Source of the DNA: Treponema sp.
GTDB lineage: Bacteria; Spirochaetota; Spirochaetia; Treponematales; Treponemataceae
Direction: 5' to 3'
Length of the DNA: 64,000 bases
Assembly (NCBI GenBank): GCA_017470605.1
Contig: JAFUYH010000038.1
Coordinates: 1 to 64,000, forward strand
The translations under genes were made by a program, and so were the position numbers. The stretch's first letter is position 1. The number at the start of each line of letters is the position of its first letter. The notes under the pieces were generated by a model that saw nothing but the letters and a program-made list of their open reading frames with translations, was not told where the DNA came from and searched no databases. Shown in pieces: positions 8,626-16,675 of this stretch.

Positions 8626-9534
8626 ATGGCTGATACAGTTACAGCAATCGGCAATCCGGAATATAAAGACAGATTATTCAAATTCATTTTTGGAAAAGAA
8701 ACAGAAGAAAGTAAAAGGTGGCGGCTTCAACTTTATAATGCACTGAACGGAACAAACTTTAAAAATCCAGATGAATTAAAAATCAACACAATAGAAAATG
8801 TCATATACATTACTATGCACAATGATATTTCTTTTCTTGTTGATACAGAAATGAATCTATACGAAGAGCAAAGTTCTTATAATCCGAATATGCCGCTTCG
8901 TGGGTATCTATACTTTGCAATTCTTTATCAAAAATATCTTAAAGATAACAAAAAGAATCTCATAAGCAGTACAAGGGTGATGATTCCAAATCCAAAATTC
9001 TATGTATTTTACCATGGTGGTCCAAAGAAACCGGAACGATGGAAAATGAAATTGTCAGATTCATTTATGAACAAAGATGATTCTGGGGATTTTCAGTGCA
9101 CTGCCACAGTAATCAATCTTCATCCTAATCATAATTCTTTGCTTAACAAAAAATGCGTTCCGTTGTATGATTATGTCAGATTTGTTTCAAAGATTTTAGA
9201 ATACAAAAAATCTGGAATGTCGAATGAGGAAGCTATAGAAAAAGCTGTAGATTATGCTATAGCTAATAATTTTCTTGAAGGCTTTTTTGAACTTCACAAA
9301 GCAGAGGTAATGGGTATGTGTTTAACAGAATTTGATGAAGAAGAAGCAAAACGCATCTGGCATGAAGATGGTTACACAGAAGGCCTCGCAGAAGGAGAAT
9401 CAAGGAAAACTATTGAAGCTGCAAAAGGTCTTTATAATAACGGGGTTTCGTTAGAAATAATTGCAAAATCCTTGAATATCACAATAGATCAGGTCAAAAA
9501 AATAATTTTTGAAACAGAAGCTGTTGAGCTTTAA
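8626..9534 (+). CDS. Rpn family nuclease/putative transposase
   Basis: A 302-residue PD-(D/E)XK protein of a different Rpn subgroup from the gene at 334. Motifs typical of this subgroup are NPEYKDRLFKFIFG, DISFLVDTEMNLYEEQSSYNPNMPLR and RVMIPNPKFYVFYHGG. Its C-terminus again has an acidic/Gly linker and the tail LYNNGVSLEIIAKSLNITIDQVKKII, nearly the same plan as in the other Rpn protein. AAGGAGG lies 8 nt before ATG. The family promotes DNA cleavage and recombination; the cell role is unknown. Confidence 0.85.
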   Translation: MADTVTAIGNPEYKDRLFKFIFGKETEESKRWRLQLYNALNGTNFKNPDELKINTIENVIYITMHNDISFLVDTEMNLYEEQSSYNPNMPLRGYLYFAILYQKYLKDNKKNLISSTRVMIPNPKFYVFYHGGPKKPERWKMKLSDSFMNKDDSGDFQCTATVINLHPNHNSLLNKKCVPLYDYVRFVSKILEYKKSGMSNEEAIEKAVDYAIANNFLEGFFELHKAEVMGMCLTEFDEEEAKRIWHEDGYTEGLAEGESRKTIEAAKGLYNNGVSLEIIAKSLNITIDQVKKIIFETEAVEL

Positions 9535-9552
9535 TAAAATGTATTTTTGCAT

Positions 9553-9594
9553 AAAAAAAGCCCTGTGCCAGGAAACCTGCACAAGGCTTTTTTT
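9553..9594. terminator. Bidirectional intrinsic terminator
   Basis: A7-GCC-CTGTGC stem pairs with GCACAAGGC-T7, with an inner CAGG-AAA-CCTG hairpin. It serves both the Rpn gene (+) and the oad operon (-). Confidence 0.9.
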
Positions 9595-9601
9595 ACGCTT
9601 T

Positions 9602-9634
9602 CCAATCTATCAACGGCGGCCTACCGGCCGCTTT
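9602..9634 (-). repeat. GC-rich palindrome repeat, copy 3
   Basis: GCGGCC-TACC-GGCCGC at 9616-9631, right after the oadB stop. On the minus strand it continues GCCGTTGATAGATTGGAAAG, closely matching the copy before uraA. Confidence 0.5.
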
Positions 9635-9636
9635 AC

Positions 9637-11082
9637 TTACATTCCGTAAGTAGAGATAAACACACCGGCTGCAATAGCAGTACCGATTACGCCGGAAACG
9701 TTTGGTCCCATAGCGTGCATCAAAAGGAAGTTAGTTGGGTCTTCAGCCATACCAACCTTGTTTGCAACGCGGGCTGCCATTGGAACTGCCGAAACACCAG
9801 CCGAACCGATAAGCGGATTAATCTTCTCTTTAAGGAAGAGATTCATAATCTTAGCCATAATAAGACCACCTGCTGTAGCAACAGCAAAGGCAAGAAGACC
9901 AAGAACGATAATTCCAAGTGAGTTCAAGTGCATAATCTTTTCTGGTGTCATCTGAGAACCAACACCCAAAGAAAGCAGGATAGAAACAATGTTCATCATT
10001 TCATTTTCTACCGTCTTAGAAAGGCGCTGAACACAGCCAATCTCTTTAATAAAGTTTCCGAATGCCAGCATACCGATAAGAGGAGCGGCAGGAGGCAACA
10101 AGAGGATTGTAACAACAAGAAGAAGCAGAGGGAAAAGAATCTTTTCTGTCTTAGAAACAGGACGGAGCTGACTCATCTTAATCTGGCGTTCCTTTTTAGT
10201 AGTCAAAAGCTTCATGATTGGAGGCTGAATCATAGGAACCAGAGCCATGTAAGAATAAGCGGCAACAGCAATTACCGCCATCATTTCCGGCGCAAGTTTT
10301 CCAGAAACATAGATTGATGTTGGGCCGTCTGCACCACCAATAATGGCGATTGCACAGGCCTGCTTCATGTTGTAGTCAATGCCAGGAATAAAGTTCATTG
10401 CGGCAACACCAAAGAGGGTTGCAAATACACCAAGCTGGGCAGCACCACCAAGCAGGGCTGTCTTAGGGTTTGCAATAAGAGGACCAAAGTCTGTCATGGC
10501 ACCAATACCCATAAAAATGAGCATAGGGAAGAACTCGTTTCCGACACCAGCTGAGTAAATAATGTGGAGCATACCGTCAGGGCCTTCACCCATACCGGCT
10601 CCAGGAATATTTACAAGAATAGTACCGAATCCAATCGGAATAAGAAGAAGAGGCTCAAAACCTTTTGCGGCTCCAAGGTAAACAATGAGGAAGCCGATTG
10701 CAAGCATGACAAGACGCTGCCAGCCCTTTACAGGGTGAGCGGCAAGGTCTGCGGCTGCCTGAGCGGCCTGCTCTTCTTTTGCAATTTCCATTGCTTCTTT
10801 AGAAGCCTTTTCCTCTGCAATTTCTTCAGGAGTAGGATTATGAATCATTTTATAGATTCCGGTATTTTTTCCTACATTCTTAAAGAATGAAGAAACTGAA
10901 ATAGGCTTAATGTTTTCAGAGCCTTTGATTACTGTAGACGAAGCATAGCTGTTCTTAGCACCTGCAGAGTTTTTAGAAGCCCCGCAGCCGGCAAAAGAAA
11001 GAAGCATTGCAAGGGCACAGATAACAGCGGTTATCTTTAATGCCTTGATTTTATCATTTTTTCTGTTCAATTCTGTTTCCAT
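9637..11082 (-). CDS. oadB: Sodium ion-translocating decarboxylase, beta subunit
   Basis: Membrane subunit that decarboxylates carboxybiotin and pumps Na+ outward. The C-terminal 365 residues are a normal OadB with many spans, the [20 protein letters not shown] signature and the conserved [13 protein letters not shown] and [17 protein letters not shown] ends. The 481-residue length is more than usual because of about 115 extra N-terminal residues. These hold a hydrophobic helix with a lipobox-like [10 protein letters not shown] (about 24-33) and a charged, Ala/Glu-rich linker. The start codon shares one base with the oadA stop (TAATG), implying translational coupling. Whether the substrate is oxaloacetate, methylmalonyl-CoA or glutaconyl-CoA depends on the alpha subunit, which here is of the oxaloacetate/pyruvate type. 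Confidence 0.9.
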   Translation of the reverse strand: METELNRKNDKIKALKITAVICALAMLLSFAGCGASKNSAGAKNSYASSTVIKGSENIKPISVSSFFKNVGKNTGIYKMIHNPTPEEIAEEKASKEAMEIAKEEQAAQAAADLAAHPVKGWQRLVMLAIGFLIVYLGAAKGFEPLLLIPIGFGTILVNIPGAGMGEGPDGMLHIIYSAGVGNEFFPMLIFMGIGAMTDFGPLIANPKTALLGGAAQLGVFATLFGVAAMNFIPGIDYNMKQACAIAIIGGADGPTSIYVSGKLAPEMMAVIAVAAYSYMALVPMIQPPIMKLLTTKKERQIKMSQLRPVSKTEKILFPLLLLVVTILLLPPAAPLIGMLAFGNFIKEIGCVQRLSKTVENEMMNIVSILLSLGVGSQMTPEKIMHLNSLGIIVLGLLAFAVATAGGLIMAKIMNLFLKEKINPLIGSAGVSAVPMAARVANKVGMAEDPTNFLLMHAMGPNVSGVIGTAIAAGVFISTYGM

Positions 11083-13214
11083 TACTGTACCTCGGCGAGA
11101 GTTGCGCCCTGTGCAATCTGAGAGCCAGTTGCTGCGACAAAGTGAACTTTACCGCTAGCTCCAGCCTTGATTTCCAATTCCATTTTCATAGATTCAATAA
11201 TGATTACAGTTGTATCTGGAGAAACTGAAGCACCCTCGCTGACTGCATAGCGGAGCAAAGTTCCTGCAACAGGAGCGGTTACGGGCTTTCCAGAACCAGA
11301 AGCAGCAGTCGATGCTGCGGCAGGTGCAGGCGCTGGCGCTGGTTTCTGTGCACCTGACGCGCCAGAGTTTACGTTACCAGCGCCTGCAGTTGCTGGCGCA
11401 ACTGCACATCCACCAAGAGTTGCAAGAGTCTGTCCCTGTGCAATCTGAGTTCCCGGCTGAACTGTAAAGCTGATTGTTCCAGATTCTGGAGCCTTAACTT
11501 CAAGTTCCATCTTCATAGATTCAACGATAATTACTGTATCACCCTTCTTTACGTTTGTGCCGGCATTTACAGCATAGCGAAGCAAAGTTCCTGCAACAGG
11601 AGCAGTTACGGGCGTTCCGCCCGTAACACCAGTTGCTTGCGCAACTGGCGCAGAGGCACTTGCTGGAGCAGCAGAAACGGCTCCGGCAGCACCGAATGTA
11701 ACATTATAAGCAGTGCCGTTTACATTTACGTTCATTGAATCTCCGGCAGGGCCTGTTGTAACATTGTAAGCTGTACCATTTACGTTGATTGTATAAGAAC
11801 CGCCCTTGTTTTCTTTAGCAGGAGCGGCAGCAACTTCTTTCTTAGCAAATGTGCTTGCAGCATCAACAGGGCCGTTAGCGCGTGAAGCAAAGAATTTTGG
11901 AGCAACATTAGGGAACATAGCGTATGTAAGTACGTCTTCGTCTGAACCGTCACCACCAGCCTTCTTTGCTTCTTCAACCATTTTGTCCCATTCAGGTTCA
12001 ATAAGATCTGCAGGACGGCATGTAACAACTGCATCCATATGATTCTGTTCAAGAGCCTTTTTAACCAGGTCAGGATTTGCATCTGCAGGAAGTTTTCCAA
12101 AGCGGCCTGTAATAAGGTTGCGGAAGTCCTGTGTCATAGTTGTGTAGCGTCCCATAAGAACGTTCATTACAGCCTGAGTTCCTACAATCTGACTTGTAGG
12201 AGTTACAAGAGGAACATAACCTGCATCCTTGTGAACCTTTGGTAATTCAGCAAGAACTTCATCCATTCTGTCTCCTGCATTCTGCTGTTTAAGCTGGCTT
12301 TCCAGGTTAGAAAGCATTCCGCCAGGAACCTGAGAAAGAAGAATACGTGTATCAGCACCAAGGAATGAAGATTCAAGAGAAGAATAGTGCTTGCGGACTT
12401 CGCGGAAGTAAGCAGCAATTTCAAGAAGAAGTTTTGTATCAAGGCCAGTATCCATGTCTGTGCCCTTGAGCATTTCTACAACAGTTTCTGTTGGAGAGTG
12501 AGATGTACCCATAGACATAGAAGAAATTGCAGTATCAAGCCAGTCAGCACCAGCTTCTGCAGCCTTCAAAAGTGTTGCAACAGAAAGACCTGTTGTTGCG
12601 TGTGAGTGAATTTCAATAGGAAGGTCTACCTTTGCCTTAATCTTCTGAACCAAATCATAGGCTTCATAAGGCTTTAAAAGACCAGACATATCCTTAATAC
12701 AGATAGAATCTGCACCAAAATCTGCATAAGTTTTTGCAAGTTCTGCATATTTTTCGTTTGTGTGGAATGGTGTTACAGCATAAGAAATAGCCATCTGAAC
12801 ATCAACTCCAGATTTTTTAGCAGCTTTTGTAGCACATTCCATGTTACGAGGGTCGTTACATGCATCAAAAATACGGAAACATCCGATACCGTTCTTTGCA
12901 GCAGTTGCAACGAACTTTTCTACTACATCATCAGCATAGTGCTTGTAACCAAGAAGGTTCTGAGCACGAAGCAGCATCATGATTTTATTATTTGGAAGGG
13001 CAGCATGAAGTTTGCGCAATCTTTCCCAAGGATCTTCATTCAAAAAGCGGATACAAGAGTCGTAAGTTGCTCCACCCCATCCTTCAATATATTTGTAACC
13101 AACTTTATCAAGTTTGTCACAGATTGGCAGCATATCTGCTGTTGTCATACGAGTTGCGTGAAGACTCTGATGAGCATCACGGATTGCAAGTTCAGTAATT
13201 CCTACTTTAGCCAT
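11082..13214 (-). CDS. oadA: Oxaloacetate decarboxylase-type alpha subunit with two biotinyl domains
   Basis: A 710-residue carboxyltransferase fused to biotin carriers. The TIM barrel has [12 protein letters not shown] (metal Asp13), CIKDMSG (Lys174) and IHSHATTG (His203, His205), the zinc and lysine sites of the pyruvate carboxylase/OadA family. After the PYC/OADA domain come two short [17 protein letters not shown] repeats, then two complete biotinyl domains with ESMKMELEV (Lys568) and ESMKMELEI (Lys677), joined by an Ala/Pro-rich linker. A single biotinyl domain is the norm. The DNA encoding the two domains is still very similar around GTLLRYAV, so the duplication looks recent. It works with oadG and oadB as a Na+ pump. 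Confidence 0.93.
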   Translation of the reverse strand: MAKVGITELAIRDAHQSLHATRMTTADMLPICDKLDKVGYKYIEGWGGATYDSCIRFLNEDPWERLRKLHAALPNNKIMMLLRAQNLLGYKHYADDVVEKFVATAAKNGIGCFRIFDACNDPRNMECATKAAKKSGVDVQMAISYAVTPFHTNEKYAELAKTYADFGADSICIKDMSGLLKPYEAYDLVQKIKAKVDLPIEIHSHATTGLSVATLLKAAEAGADWLDTAISSMSMGTSHSPTETVVEMLKGTDMDTGLDTKLLLEIAAYFREVRKHYSSLESSFLGADTRILLSQVPGGMLSNLESQLKQQNAGDRMDEVLAELPKVHKDAGYVPLVTPTSQIVGTQAVMNVLMGRYTTMTQDFRNLITGRFGKLPADANPDLVKKALEQNHMDAVVTCRPADLIEPEWDKMVEEAKKAGGDGSDEDVLTYAMFPNVAPKFFASRANGPVDAASTFAKKEVAAAPAKENKGGSYTINVNGTAYNVTTGPAGDSMNVNVNGTAYNVTFGAAGAVSAAPASASAPVAQATGVTGGTPVTAPVAGTLLRYAVNAGTNVKKGDTVIIVESMKMELEVKAPESGTISFTVQPGTQIAQGQTLATLGGCAVAPATAGAGNVNSGASGAQKPAPAPAPAAASTAASGSGKPVTAPVAGTLLRYAVSEGASVSPDTTVIIIESMKMELEIKAGASGKVHFVAATGSQIAQGATLAEVQ

Positions 13215-13232
13215 TTATCTATACCCCTTTAT

Positions 13233-13496
13233 TTACGAATTTAACGCTCTGTCATGCACAGCAGCGGCAATTGCAGCGATTACAGCACCATTATCTGCGG
13301 CAGGAGCAGCAGAAGAAACTGGTGAAGACGAAGCAGAAGGAGACTCTGCAGGAGTTTCCTTATCCAACTTAAATGCATGAATAATAGTCTGAAGCAGCTT
13401 CATACAGCAAATCAAGATGATGATGAAACTGAAAACGACACACATACCAAGCAGAGTCAAAAGCCCGCTCTGCCCGAGCATTTCGCTAATAGTCAT
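13233..13496 (-). CDS. oadG: Decarboxylase sodium pump, gamma subunit
   Basis: An 87-residue OadG protein: one N-terminal membrane helix (about 10-32), a Ser/Pro/Ala-rich linker and the C-terminal VIAAIAAAVHDR segment typical of gamma subunits, which anchor the alpha subunit and help bind Zn. AGGAAG precedes the ATG. It is the first gene of the oadG-oadA-oadB operon, 18 bp before oadA. Confidence 0.85.
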   Translation of the reverse strand: MTISEMLGQSGLLTLLGMCVVFSFIIILICCMKLLQTIIHAFKLDKETPAESPSASSSPVSSAAPAADNGAVIAAIAAAVHDRALNS

Positions 13497-13559
13497 AAAT
13501 ACTTCCTATAAAAAGTCTAAAAAAATCAGAAAACTTTCGCCCCCGATTCTAATGCTAAA

Positions 13560-13588
13560 ATTATATAAAAAAGAAAAGGAATATTCAA
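13560..13588 (-). promoter_or_regulatory. Promoter of the oadGAB operon
   Basis: TTGAAT (13588-13583), 17-nt spacer, consensus TATAAT (13565-13560), about 65 bp before the oadG start. Confidence 0.75.
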
Positions 13589-13614
13589 TGAGGGAAAATA
13601 CCTACAATTTTCCA

Positions 13615-13743
13615 GGACAAACGCATTATAAAAGAGCCGAAACTGTAAAATCTGATGGATGGCAGTGAACCCGAGGCTGAAAAGGCTTTGTGTAACGGAC
13701 ATCCATCAGATTTAAATGTGCAAACTTTATAATGCGTTTGCCC
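13615..13743. repeat. Foldback element / candidate structured RNA
   Basis: Outer arms CAAACGCATTATAAA (13618-13632) and its exact complement (13726-13740) enclose inner 14-bp arms AAATCTGATGGATG (13648-13661) and CATCCATCAGATTT (13700-13713). Between the stems are asymmetric unpaired stretches of 15 and 12 nt, and the apex is 38 nt. Two perfect coaxial stems around an open bubble recall 6S RNA, but a miniature inverted-repeat element is equally possible. I recognise no riboswitch core. Confidence 0.55.
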
Positions 13744-13757
13744 TATACAATTTTCTT

Positions 13758-13803
13758 TCATGACTTTTAAGAATTATCCGGATGTGTTACAATAAAGTCA
13801 TGA
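13758..13803. repeat. Inverted repeat spanning a start codon
   Basis: TCATGACTTT (13758-13767) and AAAGTCATGA (13794-13803 less edge bases) are exact complements. The right arm contains the predicted ATG at 13800, and the arms flank an extended -10 TGTTACAAT. Confidence 0.45.
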
Positions 13804-14483
13804 CAATTATCAACTGGATTTTTATAGGACTTTCTGCAGTAGATATTGGACTGCTGGTTATTTCTCTAATCAAAAAAAATGAACTTTTAGAAAAAATCTC
13901 TTCCGCCCTGCTTTTTCCACTTGCATTAATACATCCGCCATTACTCTTACAGGAATTTCTGCCGGATTCATATCATATTATTTTCTTTTCCATTTTTGCA
14001 CTTTCCCTACTGACACTTTCCATCGGTCTGATTGTTTTCTTTAAATCCTTCAGAATAAAAGCGATTGCCTATTTTCTTTATTTCTCCGGGATTGCGGCCT
14101 GGTGTGAACTTTTCAGAACTTTCTTCTATATTTACAGACTTCCGCAGTGGGCTTTAACCCTGATTATTATTATTTACGCCCTGATTCTTATTCTGGTACT
14201 TGCCTTCAGCGGTAGAAAAAAGATTTATGAATATATATGTAAAATTTTATTTTTAGGAATATCAGAAGTCTTAAATGTACTCGCCCTTACAAGTCTGATT
14301 TACGAACATTCAGGAAAATCAATTTTGCTTTTTGCAGGAAGCCTCTGTAATCTTTTAACGGTGATTTTTAATTTCTTTGATGAATCAAAGTTTCATTTAA
14401 AACATGGGATGCTTATTCGTGCAGCGGCACTTTCGGCATCCCAGTTTATGATAGCTTTCGCTCCTCTTTTAATGTTCTATTAA
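13800..14483 (+). CDS. Multi-pass membrane protein, YhhN-like
   Basis: A 227-residue integral membrane protein with about eight hydrophobic segments and short loops. Size and layout resemble YhhN/TMEM86 lysoplasmalogenases, but I see no decisive motif, so this is only a suggestion. ATG 13800 is preferred to ATG 13782 because TGTTACAAT (extended -10) ends 6 nt before it and neither start has a Shine-Dalgarno. It converges on dapB with a 7-bp gap. Confidence 0.6.
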   Translation: MTIINWIFIGLSAVDIGLLVISLIKKNELLEKISSALLFPLALIHPPLLLQEFLPDSYHIIFFSIFALSLLTLSIGLIVFFKSFRIKAIAYFLYFSGIAAWCELFRTFFYIYRLPQWALTLIIIIYALILILVLAFSGRKKIYEYICKILFLGISEVLNVLALTSLIYEHSGKSILLFAGSLCNLLTVIFNFFDESKFHLKHGMLIRAAALSASQFMIAFAPLLMFY

Positions 14484-14490
14484 AAGGAAA

Positions 14491-15270
14491 CTAAAAAAGG
14501 TCGTCCCAGTCAAAAAGTTTACCTTTTACAAGGCGACCGCTTTTTAATCCGGCAGAAAGTTTTTCCAGAGCCTTTACAGCACCGTTTGCAAAACCTTCAC
14601 GGCTGCGGGCTGTGTGGGTAAGTTCAATGGTATCTGCAGTTCCGTCAAAGAAAACCTTGTGAGTTCCAGGAATGTTTCCGCAACGTGTAGAAGAAACGTG
14701 CAGCTGATTTGCCTTTGGCCTTTCATGGAAAGCATCTGTTACAATTTCTGTTTTTGTAGGATTTCCCATCATTACCCGTCTGGCAACTTCAAGTGCAGTT
14801 CCGCTAGGACTGTCTGCCTTCTGATTGTGATGGGCTTCCCATGTTGCTACATCGTATTCTGAATATTCAGCCATAATTTTTGCTGCTTCTTCAACAATTT
14901 TATAGAACATATTAACGCCAATAGAAAAATTAGCAGAAGTCATGATGGCTCCGCCAACATCTTTTGCAAGTGCAGCAACTTCATCTTTTTTATCATTCCA
15001 GCCGGTAGTTCCTACAACAAGAGGCAGCCCCAGTGGAAGAAGAGCCTTTATGTTTCCCATTACGGCAGTAGGATGTGAAAATTCAATAATTCCTTCTGCC
15101 CCGCTTGATTTTACGGCACGGACAACAGCCGCTCCATCTCCCGCAGGAACCTTTACAGAAGCATCTTCTGCAAGAACATCTATGGTTGCAACGACTTCAT
15201 GACCGGCACGCTTTGCAGCCTGTTCAATCATGTGTCCCATTTTTCCGTATCCGACAAGTGCTATTTTCAT
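14491..15270 (-). CDS. dapB: 4-hydroxy-tetrahydrodipicolinate reductase
   Basis: A 259-residue NAD(P)H-dependent enzyme of the diaminopimelate/lysine pathway. N-terminal Rossmann motif VGYGKMG (near 5-11), VVGTTGWN, and the catalytic/substrate motif EAHHNQKADSPSGTA are all present. The reading frame is open to 15381, but AAGGAG lies 8 nt before ATG 15270 and homology begins at MKIALVGYGKMG, so that start is used. It follows lysC by 49 bp, so the two lysine-branch genes are probably co-transcribed. Confidence 0.95.
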   Translation of the reverse strand: MKIALVGYGKMGHMIEQAAKRAGHEVVATIDVLAEDASVKVPAGDGAAVVRAVKSSGAEGIIEFSHPTAVMGNIKALLPLGLPLVVGTTGWNDKKDEVAALAKDVGGAIMTSANFSIGVNMFYKIVEEAAKIMAEYSEYDVATWEAHHNQKADSPSGTALEVARRVMMGNPTKTEIVTDAFHERPKANQLHVSSTRCGNIPGTHKVFFDGTADTIELTHTARSREGFANGAVKALEKLSAGLKSGRLVKGKLFDWDDLF

Positions 15271-15319
15271 AAAAAAACTCCTTGGTAATAAAGCTGAAAG
15301 GCCTGAAACGGTCTTAGGC

Positions 15320-16645
15320 TCAGCTGAAATATGCCTCGTGAAGAATCTGTACTGTACGTTCAGCCTCTTCATCATCAACAATCATACTGATATTAACTTT
15401 GCTTGCTCCCTGGCTAATCATCTGAACATTAATTCCTTCATCAGCAAGGGCATCAAAACCACTGGCTAGAATTGCAGAAGAATGAGCGGCGTCACAAATG
15501 ATGGTAACTATAGACTTTCCACCGCGAACAGTTACTTCACTTGCCTGTTCCAAGTCTTTTACAAGCCCTGTTAAATCAGCTTTTGTATTTACTGTAAGCG
15601 AAACGGAAACTTCTGAGGTTGCAATTACATCAATACTTACATTCCATTTGAGGAAGTTATTGAAAACGTGGGCTAAAAATCCTGCAGCCCCCAGCATTCT
15701 TGAACTTACAATATCAATAAGGGTGATATGCTTTACAGTTGTAATGGCGCATACAGGCGGAACTTTTCCAGTGTGTTTTTCTACAATGATTGAACCGGGA
15801 CTGGTAATATTGTAGCTGTTTTTTACACGTACAGGAGTTCCTGTTTTGCGAACCGGAACCATGGAACGAGGATGAAGAACCTGGGCTCCGAACATGGCAA
15901 GTTCCTGGGCTTCTTCATAAGTAACCTCTGGTACAGGTTTTGCATCCCTTACAACACGAGGGTCTGTTGTCATAATGCCATCAACATCTTTCCATGTCTG
16001 AACTTCTTCTGCGTGCATTGCGGCACCAATCATTGTTGCAGTTAAATCTGAACCGCCACGGCCCAAGGTTGTAATGTTTCCTTTTGCATCTTTAGCAATA
16101 AAACCTGTTACGATTGGAATTCGGTTATCGATTCCATTTTTATAATCATTAAGGCTGGCCGGAATAGTTTCCCAAACTTCATCAAGGAGTTCTGCAGCCA
16201 TATAATTGCTGTCAGACTTAAAACCTATATCCCATGCATCATAAAACTGAGCCGGAATGCCTTCATTTTCAAGGTAGGCAGCCATCATGCGCACGCTCAT
16301 GCGTTCACCAAAAGAAACCAGATAGTCTCGTGAACGCTTGCTTACTTCTTTAAGCATGGATATTCCGGTAAGCAGCTGCTTCAACTCGTCCAAAAGAGCC
16401 CGGATTGTATCTATATTGATTCCAAGTTCGGCAGCGGTTTCTTCATGAAGTTTTGCAACTCCCGCAACATCAACAAAGCCTTCTACAGCCTTATCAGCTG
16501 CTTCCAAAAGATGGTCAGTTGTATCTCCCATTGCAGACAGTACAACAGCAGGCCTTTTATCCTGATAAGCACGAATAATAGAAGCAACGTGCTTTATTCT
16601 TTCAGCATTTGCGACTGAAGAGCCGCCGAATTTCATTACAATCAT
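15320..16645 (-). CDS. lysC: Aspartate kinase
   Basis: A 441-residue enzyme that phosphorylates aspartate at the head of the lysine, threonine and methionine branches. The N-terminus has KFGGSSVANAERI, and the middle has FIAKDAKGNITTLGRGGSDLTAT, the kinase signature. Two ACT domains follow (from about residue 300), the usual site of feedback control by lysine or threonine. AAGAGG precedes the ATG. A TATACT hexamer at 16661-16656 with TTTCCA 16 nt upstream may give it its own promoter inside the end of the RNB gene. Confidence 0.93.
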   Translation of the reverse strand: MIVMKFGGSSVANAERIKHVASIIRAYQDKRPAVVLSAMGDTTDHLLEAADKAVEGFVDVAGVAKLHEETAAELGINIDTIRALLDELKQLLTGISMLKEVSKRSRDYLVSFGERMSVRMMAAYLENEGIPAQFYDAWDIGFKSDSNYMAAELLDEVWETIPASLNDYKNGIDNRIPIVTGFIAKDAKGNITTLGRGGSDLTATMIGAAMHAEEVQTWKDVDGIMTTDPRVVRDAKPVPEVTYEEAQELAMFGAQVLHPRSMVPVRKTGTPVRVKNSYNITSPGSIIVEKHTGKVPPVCAITTVKHITLIDIVSSRMLGAAGFLAHVFNNFLKWNVSIDVIATSEVSVSLTVNTKADLTGLVKDLEQASEVTVRGGKSIVTIICDAAHSSAILASGFDALADEGINVQMISQGASKVNISMIVDDEEAERTVQILHEAYFS

Positions 16646-16675
16646 TTTTACCTCTTAATCAAGTATAATGAATTA

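Noticed and set aside
13588..13668. 25-codon minigene with a ribosome-site-like AAAAGGAA
   Set aside because: It runs through the foldback arm and the divergent oad promoter, and its peptide matches nothing I know; kept only as a remark under the foldback finding.
13615..13743. Riboswitch, tmRNA or SRP RNA
   Set aside because: None of the conserved cores of common riboswitches, the tmRNA CCA end or the SRP GGAAG loop is present.
15271..15381. Longer dapB start
   Set aside because: It overlaps lysC and lacks homology, while AAGGAG and the Rossmann motif fit ATG 15270.
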